Assembly (NCBI RefSeq): GCF_019456655.1
Contig: NZ_CP080332.1
Span: forward strand, 5,394,001-5,458,000
DNA length: 64,000 nt
Reading direction: 5' to 3'
From: Mycolicibacterium diernhoferi
Lineage (GTDB): Bacteria; Actinomycetota; Actinomycetes; Mycobacteriales; Mycobacteriaceae
Shown here: positions 17,617 to 26,247 of the stretch, in pieces
How positions within the stretch are numbered: the stretch's first letter is position 1
How the letters are laid out: every line of letters begins with the position of its first letter
Program-made: the position numbers and the translations under genes
The notes under the pieces: generated by a model
Seen by the model: only the letters and a program-made list of their open reading frames with translations
Told to the model about the DNA's origin: nothing
Databases searched by the model: none

Positions 17617-18974
17617 GTCGCCGCCGACGATGCGCTCAGGTCATGTGGTGATACCGGTCTGCCGAGAGCCCGGTACAGCCACCCAGCCGCACGCCATTCC
17701 GCAGGGTCGAGACAGTTGCGTGCGTCGATGACCACCCCGGAGCGCACGGTATCCCTCAGCGCCACTGGGTTGATGGACCGAAACTCGGCCCATTCTGTCA
17801 GGATCAGAACCACGTCGGCGCCTTCACATGCTTCGAATGCAGACGTCGCGTAATTCAGCGTCGGGAACAACGCCCGGGAGTTGTCCATCGCCTGCGGGTC
17901 GAACACGTTGACGCATGCACCCTGTAGCTGGATCTGACCGGCCACGTTCAACGCCGGGGAATCCCGCACATCGTCCGAATTCGGTTTGAACGCGGCTCCG
18001 AGCGCAGCAACCCTGGTCCCGATGAAGCTGCCGCCACATATCTCACGGGCGATGTCGACAACCCGGGTCCGTCGGCGCATATTGATGCTGTCCACTTCAC
18101 GCAGGAAGGTAAGCGCCTGATTGGCGCCCAGTTCCCCCGCCCGAGCCATGAAAGCCCGAATGTCCTTCGGCAGGCATCCACCACCAAAGCCGAGGCCGGC
18201 GTCGAGGAACCGCCGACCGATCCGGCCGTCGTACCCGATCGCGTCGGCAAGGACCGTGACGTCGGCGTCCACTGCCTCGCAGACCTCAGCGATGGCATTG
18301 ATGAAAGAGATCTTGGTGGCAAGGAAGGCGTTCGCAGATACCTTCACCAACTCGGCGGTCGCGAGGTCCGTCACGATGAAGGGAACGCCATCGCCGAGAA
18401 GATCGGAGTAGATCTCGCGCACGACCTGTTCCGCACGGCCGGAACCGGGCCTTCCGATACCCAGGACAAGGCGGTCGGGATGCAACGTGTCCTGAACTGC
18501 GAAGCCTTCCCGCAGAAATTCCGGATTCCACGCCAACTCCACTGCCTCGCCCGCGGGTGCCAGGGCCCGCACCCGTGCAGCGAGCCGCTCCGCGGTTCCC
18601 ACCGGAACCGTCGACTTTCCGATGATCACGGCGGGTTTGTCCAAAAGCACTGCCAAAGAAGCCATTACGGCATCAACGAAGCACAGATCGGCTCCGTAGT
18701 CACCCTTCTTCTGTGGCGTCGCGACAGCGACGAAGAAGACATCGGCAAAGTCGACCGCCTCTTGGTACGAGGATGAGAATCGCAAACGGCCGCTTTCCGT
18801 GTGACGGCGCAGCACCTCTCGGAGTCCTGGTTCGAAGAACGGCACCTCGCCCGCCTCCAGCTTCGCGAGCTTGGCCGGATCGATATCCACGCCGAGAACC
18901 TCATGTCCGAGTTCGGCCATGCACGCCGCGTGTGTGGCACCCAAGTACCCGGTGCCCAGCACCACCATTCTCAC
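17613..18974 (-). CDS. UDP-glucose/GDP-mannose 6-dehydrogenase family protein
   Basis: An NAD-dependent four-electron dehydrogenase (about 453 residues) that would make UDP-glucuronate. It has the N-terminal Rossmann motif [12 protein letters not shown], the STVPVGT strand, the catalytic cysteine in [10 protein letters not shown] and the C-terminal [15 protein letters not shown]. The start is a GTG at 18974 that shares GTGA with the stop of rmlA; an ATG follows two codons later. Overlaps with both neighbours place it inside the main operon. A mannuronate or other uronate product cannot be excluded. Confidence 0.9.
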   Translation of the reverse strand: MRMVVLGTGYLGATHAACMAELGHEVLGVDIDPAKLAKLEAGEVPFFEPGLREVLRRHTESGRLRFSSSYQEAVDFADVFFVAVATPQKKGDYGADLCFVDAVMASLAVLLDKPAVIIGKSTVPVGTAERLAARVRALAPAGEAVELAWNPEFLREGFAVQDTLHPDRLVLGIGRPGSGRAEQVVREIYSDLLGDGVPFIVTDLATAELVKVSANAFLATKISFINAIAEVCEAVDADVTVLADAIGYDGRIGRRFLDAGLGFGGGCLPKDIRAFMARAGELGANQALTFLREVDSINMRRRTRVVDIAREICGGSFIGTRVAALGAAFKPNSDDVRDSPALNVAGQIQLQGACVNVFDPQAMDNSRALFPTLNYATSAFEACEGADVVLILTEWAEFRSINPVALRDTVRSGVVIDARNCLDPAEWRAAGWLYRALGRPVSPHDLSASSAAT

Positions 18975-19849
18975 GTCGGACCTCCCCAACCATCAAGCAG
19001 GCGTAGCAAATAGGTTCCATACCCGGACTTGTAGAGAAGCTCGGCACGCTCCCGCAGCGCGTCATCGTCGAGGAGCCCGCGCCGCCAGGCGGCCTCCTCC
19101 GGCACTCCCACCTTGAGCCCTTGCCGCTGCTCGATGGTGCGGACGTAGCTGCTCGCATCCAACATGGAGTCGAATGTGCCGGTGTCCAACCAGGCCGTAC
19201 CGCGTGGCAACTCCTCGACCGACAGCCCGCCCTGCTCGAGATATGCGCGATTCACGTCGGTGATCTCGTACTCACCGCGATCCGACGGCTGCAGCGCAGC
19301 CGCGATCTCGATCACATCGTTGTCATAGAAATAGAGGCCGGGGACCGCGAACTCCGATCGGGGCACCTTTGGCTTCTCCTCGAGCGACACGGCGCGAAAC
19401 TGGGCGTCGAACTCGATCACACCGTATGCAGTCGGGTCGGCGACCCGGTAGGCGAAGACGCCTCCACCGTCGATATCCTTGAACCGGCTCAGGCTCGTGC
19501 CGAGCTTCGGGCCGTGAAAAATGTTGTCACCCAATGCGAGAGCCACACGGTCCGTACCGATGAAAGCACTGCCGACCTCAAACGCCTGCGCGATGCCCTC
19601 CGGCCTGGGCTGCGCCGCGTACTCGATACTGATACCGAACCGGGAACCGTCACCGAGCAATCGGGTGGAGGCATCGATATCCTCCGGTTTGGTGATCACC
19701 AGGATGTCGGTGATGCCGGCCAGGATCAGGGTGGAGAGGGGGTAGTAGATCATCGGCTTGTCGTAGACCGCCAGCAGATGCTTACTTGTGCCCATGGTGA
19801 TCGGATGCAGCCGCGATCCCGTCCCGCCTGCGAGAATTATTCCGCGCAT
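18971..19849 (-). CDS. rmlA: Glucose-1-phosphate thymidylyltransferase
   Basis: A 292-residue RmlA/RffH protein that makes dTDP-glucose from glucose-1-phosphate and dTTP. The start [18 protein letters not shown], the [18 protein letters not shown] segment, [10 protein letters not shown] and [13 protein letters not shown] are diagnostic. Full length. The usual partners rmlB and rmlD are not beside it, only an RmlC-like gene 6 kb away. Mycobacteria keep an essential rml set elsewhere for arabinogalactan linkage, so this is probably a dedicated second copy for the polysaccharide. Confidence 0.93.
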   Translation of the reverse strand: MRGIILAGGTGSRLHPITMGTSKHLLAVYDKPMIYYPLSTLILAGITDILVITKPEDIDASTRLLGDGSRFGISIEYAAQPRPEGIAQAFEVGSAFIGTDRVALALGDNIFHGPKLGTSLSRFKDIDGGGVFAYRVADPTAYGVIEFDAQFRAVSLEEKPKVPRSEFAVPGLYFYDNDVIEIAAALQPSDRGEYEITDVNRAYLEQGGLSVEELPRGTAWLDTGTFDSMLDASSYVRTIEQRQGLKVGVPEEAAWRRGLLDDDALRERAELLYKSGYGTYLLRLLDGWGGPT

Positions 19850-19852
19850 GGT

Positions 19853-21400
19853 CTAGTACGCCCCGTCGCGTTGCAGTACTGCACCCACAGTCCTTGCAAT
19901 GATCAAGATGTCGCCGATCATCGACCAGTTGTCGACGTAGGACAGATCCAGTCGTACTGCCTGACTCCAGGACAGATCGGACCGACCGCTGATCTGCCAC
20001 AGTCCGGTGACACCCGGTTTGACCAACAGCCGACGCAGCACCTCACAGTCGTACTCCTCCACCTCGCTGCGCAGCGGTGGACGTGGCCCGACGACGCTCA
20101 TCTCCCGTCTGAGCACGTTGATGAACTGCGGCAGCTCATCGATACTGAACCGCCGCAATACCTTTCCGACCCGGGTCACCCGCGGATCGTCGCGGATCTT
20201 GAAAAGCGGTCCACTGCCCTCGTTCGCGGCCTGGAGGGAACTGCGCTGTTGATCGGCATTCTCGACCATGGTTCGGAGCTTCAGCATCAGGAAGGGCTTG
20301 CCTTCGATCCCGATCCGTTCAGATGCATAGAAGACCGGGCCCCTGCTGCTCACCTTGATCGCGATTGCCGCCACCAGTAGCAGCGGCAGGATGATGACGA
20401 GCACAACCAGTGCGAAACAGACGTCGAAGGCCTGCTTCTGGAACGTCTTGGTCCGCTGGTACTGGGGCTTCTCGATGTGCAGCAGGGGCACTCCGCCGAT
20501 CGGCCGCATCACCAGGCGTGACAACGCGACATCCATCACCCCCGTGGACACCACCAGATCGACACCCATCGGCTCCAGGTCCCAGAGCAGCTTCCGTATC
20601 CCCGAGACACCGAACAGTTCGGTACCGGCGATTGCCACGGTGTCGGCCCGGCAGGTCCGAATCGCGTCAACCGCATCCGATTCACCACCGACGATCGGCA
20701 CCATCCGTTCATTGACGATGAGGTGTTCGCCGCGGTCCGGTCCGTAGCCCGGGATCGCCACGCCCACGACGTGAAGGCCGTTGGTCGCGCCCCGGGTCAG
20801 CTCACATGCCAGATGCCGCACGGCCTCGAGGTCCCCGATAACCAGTACCGCAGTCTTGTAACGTCCGGCTGCTTGCTGCCGCGCTGCGTAGACCCGCCAC
20901 ATGGACCTGGTGGCGACAAGACCGATCACGCCCAGCGGCAACGCAACGGCGAGATAACCCCGAGCGATGTCGAACTTCAGCAGGAGGGTGGCGATCGCGA
21001 TGGCCCCGAACACCCACAACGATGCGGCGACCACACGGCGGTACTCCTCGACTCCCACACCGACCACCCGCGGCGAACGCGTATGCAGTGCGGACAGCGC
21101 GGTCAACCAGCCGGCTGCAAAGAGTACCGAGAAGGCTGTCACGAACAAGTCCGGGTAGCCGAGGGGCGAGAACGTGGGGCCGAATCGCACATATTGGGCT
21201 AGCCCAACAGCCAGGCAGACCACGAGGAAGTCTGTGCATCGAAGCTTCGATTCGTACTGGCGCTGCCACCGGACCCGCTCGAAAACCTGATTGGGCAATA
21301 GCAGCGGGATGCGCGACACAGGTGCAGGACCCGTTTTCGGCCGGTCCGAAGACGTGTCCGGACGTGCAACGGGGGTGAGTGTAGGACTTGACTGCAACAT
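19853..21400 (-). CDS. Polyprenyl glycosylphosphotransferase (WbaP/WcaJ-like), initiates the glycan
   Basis: An integral membrane enzyme of about 515 residues that transfers a sugar-phosphate from a nucleotide sugar to polyprenyl phosphate, the first step of polysaccharide assembly. It has a cluster of N-terminal membrane helices, then a Rossmann-like central domain. The C-terminal catalytic domain shows KLRTMVENAD, FSIDELPQFINVLRREMS, VGPRPPLRSE and KPGVTGLWQISGRSDLSW. The start is the ATG at 21400, after GGACAGGGAA; the frame runs further upstream, inside glmS. It sits just downstream of glmS and 3 bp upstream of rmlA. Confidence 0.92.
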   Translation of the reverse strand: MLQSSPTLTPVARPDTSSDRPKTGPAPVSRIPLLLPNQVFERVRWQRQYESKLRCTDFLVVCLAVGLAQYVRFGPTFSPLGYPDLFVTAFSVLFAAGWLTALSALHTRSPRVVGVGVEEYRRVVAASLWVFGAIAIATLLLKFDIARGYLAVALPLGVIGLVATRSMWRVYAARQQAAGRYKTAVLVIGDLEAVRHLACELTRGATNGLHVVGVAIPGYGPDRGEHLIVNERMVPIVGGESDAVDAIRTCRADTVAIAGTELFGVSGIRKLLWDLEPMGVDLVVSTGVMDVALSRLVMRPIGGVPLLHIEKPQYQRTKTFQKQAFDVCFALVVLVIILPLLLVAAIAIKVSSRGPVFYASERIGIEGKPFLMLKLRTMVENADQQRSSLQAANEGSGPLFKIRDDPRVTRVGKVLRRFSIDELPQFINVLRREMSVVGPRPPLRSEVEEYDCEVLRRLLVKPGVTGLWQISGRSDLSWSQAVRLDLSYVDNWSMIGDILIIARTVGAVLQRDGAY

Positions 21401-21428
21401 GCTTGTTCCCTGTCCAGGATTCGTTCGG

Positions 21429-23222
21429 TTACTCGACCGTGACCGACTTGGCGAGATTGCGTGGCTTGTCGACGTCCCGGCCGAGTGACATAGCCATGGA
21501 TCTGGCCAGTATCTGCAGTGGGACAGTGGATTCGATGGGGCCCCACGGCGCGCTCGGTATGCTGGCGACTTGCACTGTGCTGTCCGCGTATCGGCCGATA
21601 CTGACGATGCGACCGCCTCTGGACTGCACCTCGGCGATATTGGCACGCAGGCGGGGATCATCGTTGTCGACGACGATTACCACCGTGCCCACCCCGATCA
21701 GTGCGAGCGGCCCATGCTTGAGTTCGCCGGCCGAGTGGTGTTCAGCCCAGCAGTAGGTGAGTTCCTTGACCTTGAGCGCACCCTCAGCCGCATAGGGGAT
21801 TCCGTTGCCTCTGGCGATGAAGATCATCCCGCTCGCGCTTGATATCTCCTCCGCGATACGCGGCACCACACACTTCGCCTTGACCCCTGCATGACCGAGT
21901 CGGTCCGGGAGGTACCGCAGATCGTCGACCAGGTCGACCGCGGCAGCGCGGGTCAACCGGCCCATCCCGACCAACGCCGAGATCATCAGCGCCGTGCCGG
22001 CCACGATCTGACAGATGAACGTCTTCGTCGCTGCCACACCGATCTCGGGTCCCGCCCCGCACAGCATCACCGCATCGGCCCGGCGGGCCAGCGCGGAGTG
22101 TGCGCTGTTGGTCAAGGCGAGCATGGGTGTCTCGCAGACCGCGGGCGTCTCCAGAGCGCGCAACACATCCGTCGTCTCCCCGGATTGGCTGATGGCCAGG
22201 GACAGGGTGCCGGGCTCGGCGATCTCGTCGGCGACCTCGCTGGCCGTGCTGCACCGCACCGGAATGCCGCCGAGTCGGCGTACCAGATTGGCAATCACCC
22301 TGCCGGCGTTCAGTGATGTGCCACAGCCGACCACGTGTAGGCGTTCGAACGGTTCCATTCCATATTCGGCCCACAGCGACCCGTCGGCAATGCGGCTTCC
22401 GTACGAATCCAGTGCGCCACTGACCAGTTCGGCCTGTTCGTCGATCTCCTTGGCCATGTGGTCGGCATAGCCGTTCAACTCGGCATCTGTGCTCCGCCAG
22501 GCGCATCGGTGCACCGGGGGCAGCGATGCACCGATGCCTTCCTGCCGGCTCCAACGGGGCGGACTCACCAGATCGACGATGTCACCGTCCTCCAGGACAC
22601 GGAACTCATCCACCCAATCCGCAATGGCAGCAATATCACTGGTCGCGAACGCGCCGTCGGGTGTATGCGCGACGAGGAGCGGGCAACGATTGGCCGCGAC
22701 GACGATCCGCCCGGTGCCCCGTTCCAGAACCGCCAGACCCCAAGACCCTTCGACTTCGACGAGCGCCAACCGGACGGCCTCGAAAAGATCCCCACACAAT
22801 TGGAGCCGGTCCTCGATCAGATGACAGAGCACCTCGCTGTCGACATCCGAGTCGAAGCTGTGCCCTGCGATGGTCAGAGATGCCCGCAGTGTGTCGGCGT
22901 TGTCGATGATGCCGTTGTGCACCAAGCTGATCCGGTCTTCACAGTCATTGTGAGGATGGGCGTTGGATTCCGTCACCGAACCATGGGTAGCCCATCGGGT
23001 GTGGCCGAGGCCGGCACCGGCGAACGCCGGTCCGCTCCAGTCCGCGAGCAGGCGGTCGAGGGTGTCGATCCGCTCGATGGTGCGCACCCGAGCTATGTCG
23101 CCGGTAGCCGTCTGGATGGCGACTCCTACGGAGTCGTATCCGCGGTACTCCAGCCTGCGCAACCCGATGCGCAGGTAGTCGGCTGCCGACTCCGCCGTCC
23201 GGCACGCGATGATGCCGCACAT
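21429..23222 (-). CDS. glmS: Glutamine-fructose-6-phosphate aminotransferase (isomerizing)
   Basis: A 597-residue GlmS that makes glucosamine-6-phosphate. The N-terminal nucleophile Cys2 (MCGIIACRT), EYRGYDSVG and HTRWATHG form the glutaminase domain; two SIS domains follow, and the C-terminus ends PRNLAKSVTVE, as in true GlmS. The glutaminase start is slightly divergent (IIACRT instead of IVGYVG), so this is probably a second, pathway-specific copy rather than the housekeeping one. AGGTGGA lies eight bases before the ATG. It leads the polysaccharide operon and suggests an amino sugar in the product, in keeping with the PIG-L deacetylase downstream. Confidence 0.92.
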   Translation of the reverse strand: MCGIIACRTAESAADYLRIGLRRLEYRGYDSVGVAIQTATGDIARVRTIERIDTLDRLLADWSGPAFAGAGLGHTRWATHGSVTESNAHPHNDCEDRISLVHNGIIDNADTLRASLTIAGHSFDSDVDSEVLCHLIEDRLQLCGDLFEAVRLALVEVEGSWGLAVLERGTGRIVVAANRCPLLVAHTPDGAFATSDIAAIADWVDEFRVLEDGDIVDLVSPPRWSRQEGIGASLPPVHRCAWRSTDAELNGYADHMAKEIDEQAELVSGALDSYGSRIADGSLWAEYGMEPFERLHVVGCGTSLNAGRVIANLVRRLGGIPVRCSTASEVADEIAEPGTLSLAISQSGETTDVLRALETPAVCETPMLALTNSAHSALARRADAVMLCGAGPEIGVAATKTFICQIVAGTALMISALVGMGRLTRAAAVDLVDDLRYLPDRLGHAGVKAKCVVPRIAEEISSASGMIFIARGNGIPYAAEGALKVKELTYCWAEHHSAGELKHGPLALIGVGTVVIVVDNDDPRLRANIAEVQSRGGRIVSIGRYADSTVQVASIPSAPWGPIESTVPLQILARSMAMSLGRDVDKPRNLAKSVTVE

Positions 23223-23384
23223 CAGGGGTCCACCTGAACAAGCTCTCGGTCACTGAAATCGCTTTGCCGGTAACGGTTTACAGCTACCTCGGCCTGTCCG
23301 GATATCATGCCTCAACTATCGGGCCCCGGACCCTTCAGGCATATGGACCAGTAGAGCGAATTCTGGTCTAGTCCCGGCCTAGCT

Positions 23385-24218
23385 CTACGAGTCCGAGAGA
23401 CCGTACCGCAGGCTACGAGACAGCGCGGCCGCCTCAGCCCGAGTGCTGACGCCAAGCTTTGTCAGAACGCTGTGTACATGGTTCTTCACCGTATGTACGG
23501 CGATGCACAACTGGGTGGCGATGTCCCGATTCGAGAGACCCAATCTGAGCATCTCGAGGATCTGGGCCTCCCGGGCAGTGAGGACTAGTTCGTTGGTCGC
23601 CGGTTGGTAGTTCTGCGCCAGCATCGACAAACGTCGGAGCAGAATGGCTGAGACCCGCGGCGAGCACAATGCTTCCCCCGCAGCTACTTTGGCCATCAAC
23701 ATCAGCAGAGACTCGATCGACTCGGTACGGGTGTGGTAGCCCACGACACCCGCCTCGGCGCAAGCGATGACCTCAGATTCGTCGTCGTCCGACACTCCGA
23801 GCACGACAACTCGGACCTGTGGGTTGGCTTGCATCGCAGCACGCAGCAGAGCTCGACTGTGTCGAGTGGAGAGATTCAACAGGATCATCTCGACGGTGTT
23901 GCTCTGCACGGCGGCGACCACCGAGTGCACGTCCGAGGCGACCCCGGCGATCAGCACTCCGTGCGCGGCGAGCGCGTTGATCAACGTGTCCCGATACAGG
24001 ATGCAATCGTCCACGATCAGAATTCGCACGCCGCACAGTTGCTCCCCTGCAACGGCGACGGCCACCGACGGCACGGCCGCGGCGGACGCGTACAGCAATG
24101 GCGGACCATGACGGTCGCGAATGCCATCGGCCAATGGCATCGTCGCAGCCGGTGTTGTTGTGGTGGACGACTTCTCACTCAGGTACGCCGGCGGCGCTAC
24201 CGATCCGAAAGCCTTCAT
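23385..24218 (-). CDS. LuxR/NarL-type regulator with degenerate receiver domain
   Basis: 277 residues from the ATG at 24218, with a G-run just upstream. The first ~60 residues are low-complexity. A receiver-like domain follows (about 65-185) and a LuxR helix-turn-helix (about 213-275) with LTAREAQILEMLRLGLSNRDIA and KNHVHSVLTKLGV split by the turn. The receiver keeps the acidic pair DD (70-71) and a Ser in VVLGVS. The phospho-acceptor Asp, however, is Asn (N115 in ILLNLS) and the conserved Lys is Arg (R164). It therefore probably does not use normal phosphorylation. Lying just upstream of glmS on the same strand, it is the likely regulator of the polysaccharide operon. Confidence 0.85.
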   Translation of the reverse strand: MKAFGSVAPPAYLSEKSSTTTTPAATMPLADGIRDRHGPPLLYASAAAVPSVAVAVAGEQLCGVRILIVDDCILYRDTLINALAAHGVLIAGVASDVHSVVAAVQSNTVEMILLNLSTRHSRALLRAAMQANPQVRVVVLGVSDDDESEVIACAEAGVVGYHTRTESIESLLMLMAKVAAGEALCSPRVSAILLRRLSMLAQNYQPATNELVLTAREAQILEMLRLGLSNRDIATQLCIAVHTVKNHVHSVLTKLGVSTRAEAAALSRSLRYGLSDS

Positions 24219-24809
24219 ACTGTACCCCCGACAATGAACGCGCTCGATGTGAAGTGCGCCAGCAACGGCGCACTTGACCCGGTCGCTGTTCAAACCCTCA
24301 TTATGGGACCGGCAACACCGGACCCAAATCCCCCGTCATGCATAGCGACGCAATCTGACGATTGTAGCAAACTATCGAGCGTCGCCCTACACTTTCCTGC
24401 ACTTCCTTGCCATCCTGCGCTGAGCTGGTCAGCTCTTGTACAAAACCCGCCGCTACCAGGGTCTAGGGAAGCTAGGTGTCACACACGTTAATTCATCGGC
24501 ATCAGCTAAGGCAAGCATTCTGTACGCCAATTTGCAGTTGTGGCGAACGCAAGGACCGACGGCGCCCGGTTCTGTCCGCAGCTAATCGACAGCGACTCGT
24601 GTCACCCCGGCCGACGGCCTTCCCGGATCCCCGGCATGCGACTCTGCCGCCATCATCCATGAAGGACGGTGAAACCGCTGGCCTGCGAGCCGTATTCGGC
24701 ACTCTGCGCAACCACGCCAAGGAGCACGGGCCGGGGTATCCTGGGGGACGGCTGGCTCGGACTGTTGACTGGAAGGGCAAAGTCGTCAGCCCTGGCTCGG
24801 GGGGACCAT
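24219..24809. other. Long divergent intergenic region
   Basis: About 590 bp between the divergent starts of the LuxR-type regulator (minus) and the GAF-ANTAR gene (plus). I see no coding frame with mycobacterial codon use. The part around 24300-24500 is clearly AT-richer than the genes around it. It should hold both promoters and perhaps a structured leader of the ANTAR gene, but I could not identify a specific element. Confidence 0.5.
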
Positions 24810-25532
24810 ATGGATAGTCACAATCTGCTCGGCCACGTATTCACCCGATTGGCGGACACGCTGGCAACCGATTTCGACGTCGTCGAATTGGCCCAGCAAC
24901 TGGTCGAGAGCGCCATGACACTGCTGCCCGTCGACGCTGCCGGCATCCTCGTTGCTGATCTCGACGGTCGTTTTCAGGTGTTGGCATCCAACAGCGAACA
25001 AGCTCATCTATTGGAACTGTTCCAGACCGAACACGAGCGAGGTCCATGCGTGCGGGCCTATCACACCGGGGAGGCCGTGATCGTGGATGACCTCACCGTC
25101 GACATCCAGCGCTGGCCGGAGTTCGCCAGGCGTGCACTGGAATACGGATTCCAATCGGTGCATGCATTGCCGATGCGGATGCGTGCCGACCGTGTGGGCG
25201 CCCTGAACCTGCTCCGATTCGACACCGGCAGGCTCTCGGCCGACGACGCGGCGATCGGCCAAGCGCTCGCCGACATCGCGACCCTGGGCATCATGCACCG
25301 GCGCATCGCGACGCAGGCCGACATGGTCAACCAACAGCTGCAGACTGCGTTGAACACCAGGACCGTGATCGAACAGGCCAAAGGCATGCTTGCTGAGCGC
25401 GGCGGCATCGACACGGACCGGGCATTCCACCTGCTTCGTGCGCATGCCAGGAGCACAAGGGTGCGCCTCGTCGACATCGCCCGTGCGGTCGTCGACGGCG
25501 CCGATACCACCGCGATACTCGACCCGAGCTGA
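24810..25532 (+). CDS. GAF-ANTAR domain protein
   Basis: A cytoplasmic sensor-antiterminator of about 240 residues. The N-terminal GAF domain spans about residues 20-160 (LLPVDAAGILVADLDG, then ERGPCVRAYHTGEAV and a Val/Asp-rich core). The C-terminal ANTAR domain (about 175-232) has the three-helix pattern TVIEQAKGMLAERG... AFHLLRAHARSTRVRLVDIA. ANTAR proteins bind paired RNA hairpins and stop transcription termination. The start ATG at 24810 follows GGGGGGACC; the open frame begins earlier. The stop is one base from the end of the convergent secretion-substrate gene. GAF-ANTAR genes are common in mycobacteria; the signal is unknown. Confidence 0.88.
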   Translation: MDSHNLLGHVFTRLADTLATDFDVVELAQQLVESAMTLLPVDAAGILVADLDGRFQVLASNSEQAHLLELFQTEHERGPCVRAYHTGEAVIVDDLTVDIQRWPEFARRALEYGFQSVHALPMRMRADRVGALNLLRFDTGRLSADDAAIGQALADIATLGIMHRRIATQADMVNQQLQTALNTRTVIEQAKGMLAERGGIDTDRAFHLLRAHARSTRVRLVDIARAVVDGADTTAILDPS

Positions 25533-25533
25533 G

Positions 25534-26241
25534 CTACAGCCGGCGAGCGATATCCGCTCGGTCGAGCGGATTCTCAGGCTCCGTCGGGATAGTAGGGGCG
25601 GAACCGGCATCCGGTCCGACGGCCGCCGGGCCCGCCGCCGCCACTTCACGGGCGCCCAGTACCGCCTCGCGGCGATCTTGTTGCTCCTGCCGCTGGTTCT
25701 GCTCGTTCTCCCGCGCGTCCTGCCGAGCGTCGCGCTCGTCCTGCTGGTCCTCCCGCTGCTCGGGCGTCGGCACTCCGTGGGCACCCGGCGGCGGTCCGCT
25801 TGTCTGCCCCTGCTGCGCGGCCTGGGTCGCCTTCTGCACCGCACCTTGGGCGCCCTGCATCGCTTGTTGCATGAGCTGACCGAAGCCGCCGCCCTGGCCG
25901 CCTCCGCCACCACCGCCTAGGCTGCTCGCCGCCTGTTGCGGCACCTGTGCGAGCTGGCCGAGCTGCCCCAGCATCTGCCCCATCTGGCCCACCGACTGCC
26001 CGCCGGCGGCGTCCTCCGCGTTGTACGCGGTCTGAGCGGCGCCGACCTTGCCGGAGAAGGTGTTCTCCTTGGCCGCAAGGGAAGTCACGCTGGCCGTCAT
26101 CGATGCTTCCAGCGTCGGCAGCACGGCCGCGATGGTCATGCTCATGGCATCCGCGCCCGGCGGGATCACCGGCATGGGCGGCAACTCCACCGATGCGGCG
26201 CTCCAGGTGATTCCCTCGGGTTTACGCAGTGGGCTCGTCAT
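25534..26241 (-). CDS. Putative type VII secretion-associated protein with YxxxD motif
   Basis: 235 residues. The N-terminal ~80 residues are alpha-helical and end in YNAED (Y73-D77), which fits the YxxxD/E export signal of type VII (ESX) substrates. A Gln/Gly-rich middle follows (about 85-145, with a run of Gly). Then comes a highly charged coil rich in Gln, Arg, Asp and Glu (about 160-200) and a Pro/Ala-rich tail. No Sec signal peptide is seen. The gene lies six bp downstream of a WxG-type protein on the same strand, a typical substrate-pair arrangement. I cannot assign it to a named Esp or PE family. Confidence 0.6.
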   Translation of the reverse strand: MTSPLRKPEGITWSAASVELPPMPVIPPGADAMSMTIAAVLPTLEASMTASVTSLAAKENTFSGKVGAAQTAYNAEDAAGGQSVGQMGQMLGQLGQLAQVPQQAASSLGGGGGGGQGGGFGQLMQQAMQGAQGAVQKATQAAQQGQTSGPPPGAHGVPTPEQREDQQDERDARQDARENEQNQRQEQQDRREAVLGAREVAAAGPAAVGPDAGSAPTIPTEPENPLDRADIARRL

Positions 26242-26247
26242 CAGCGT

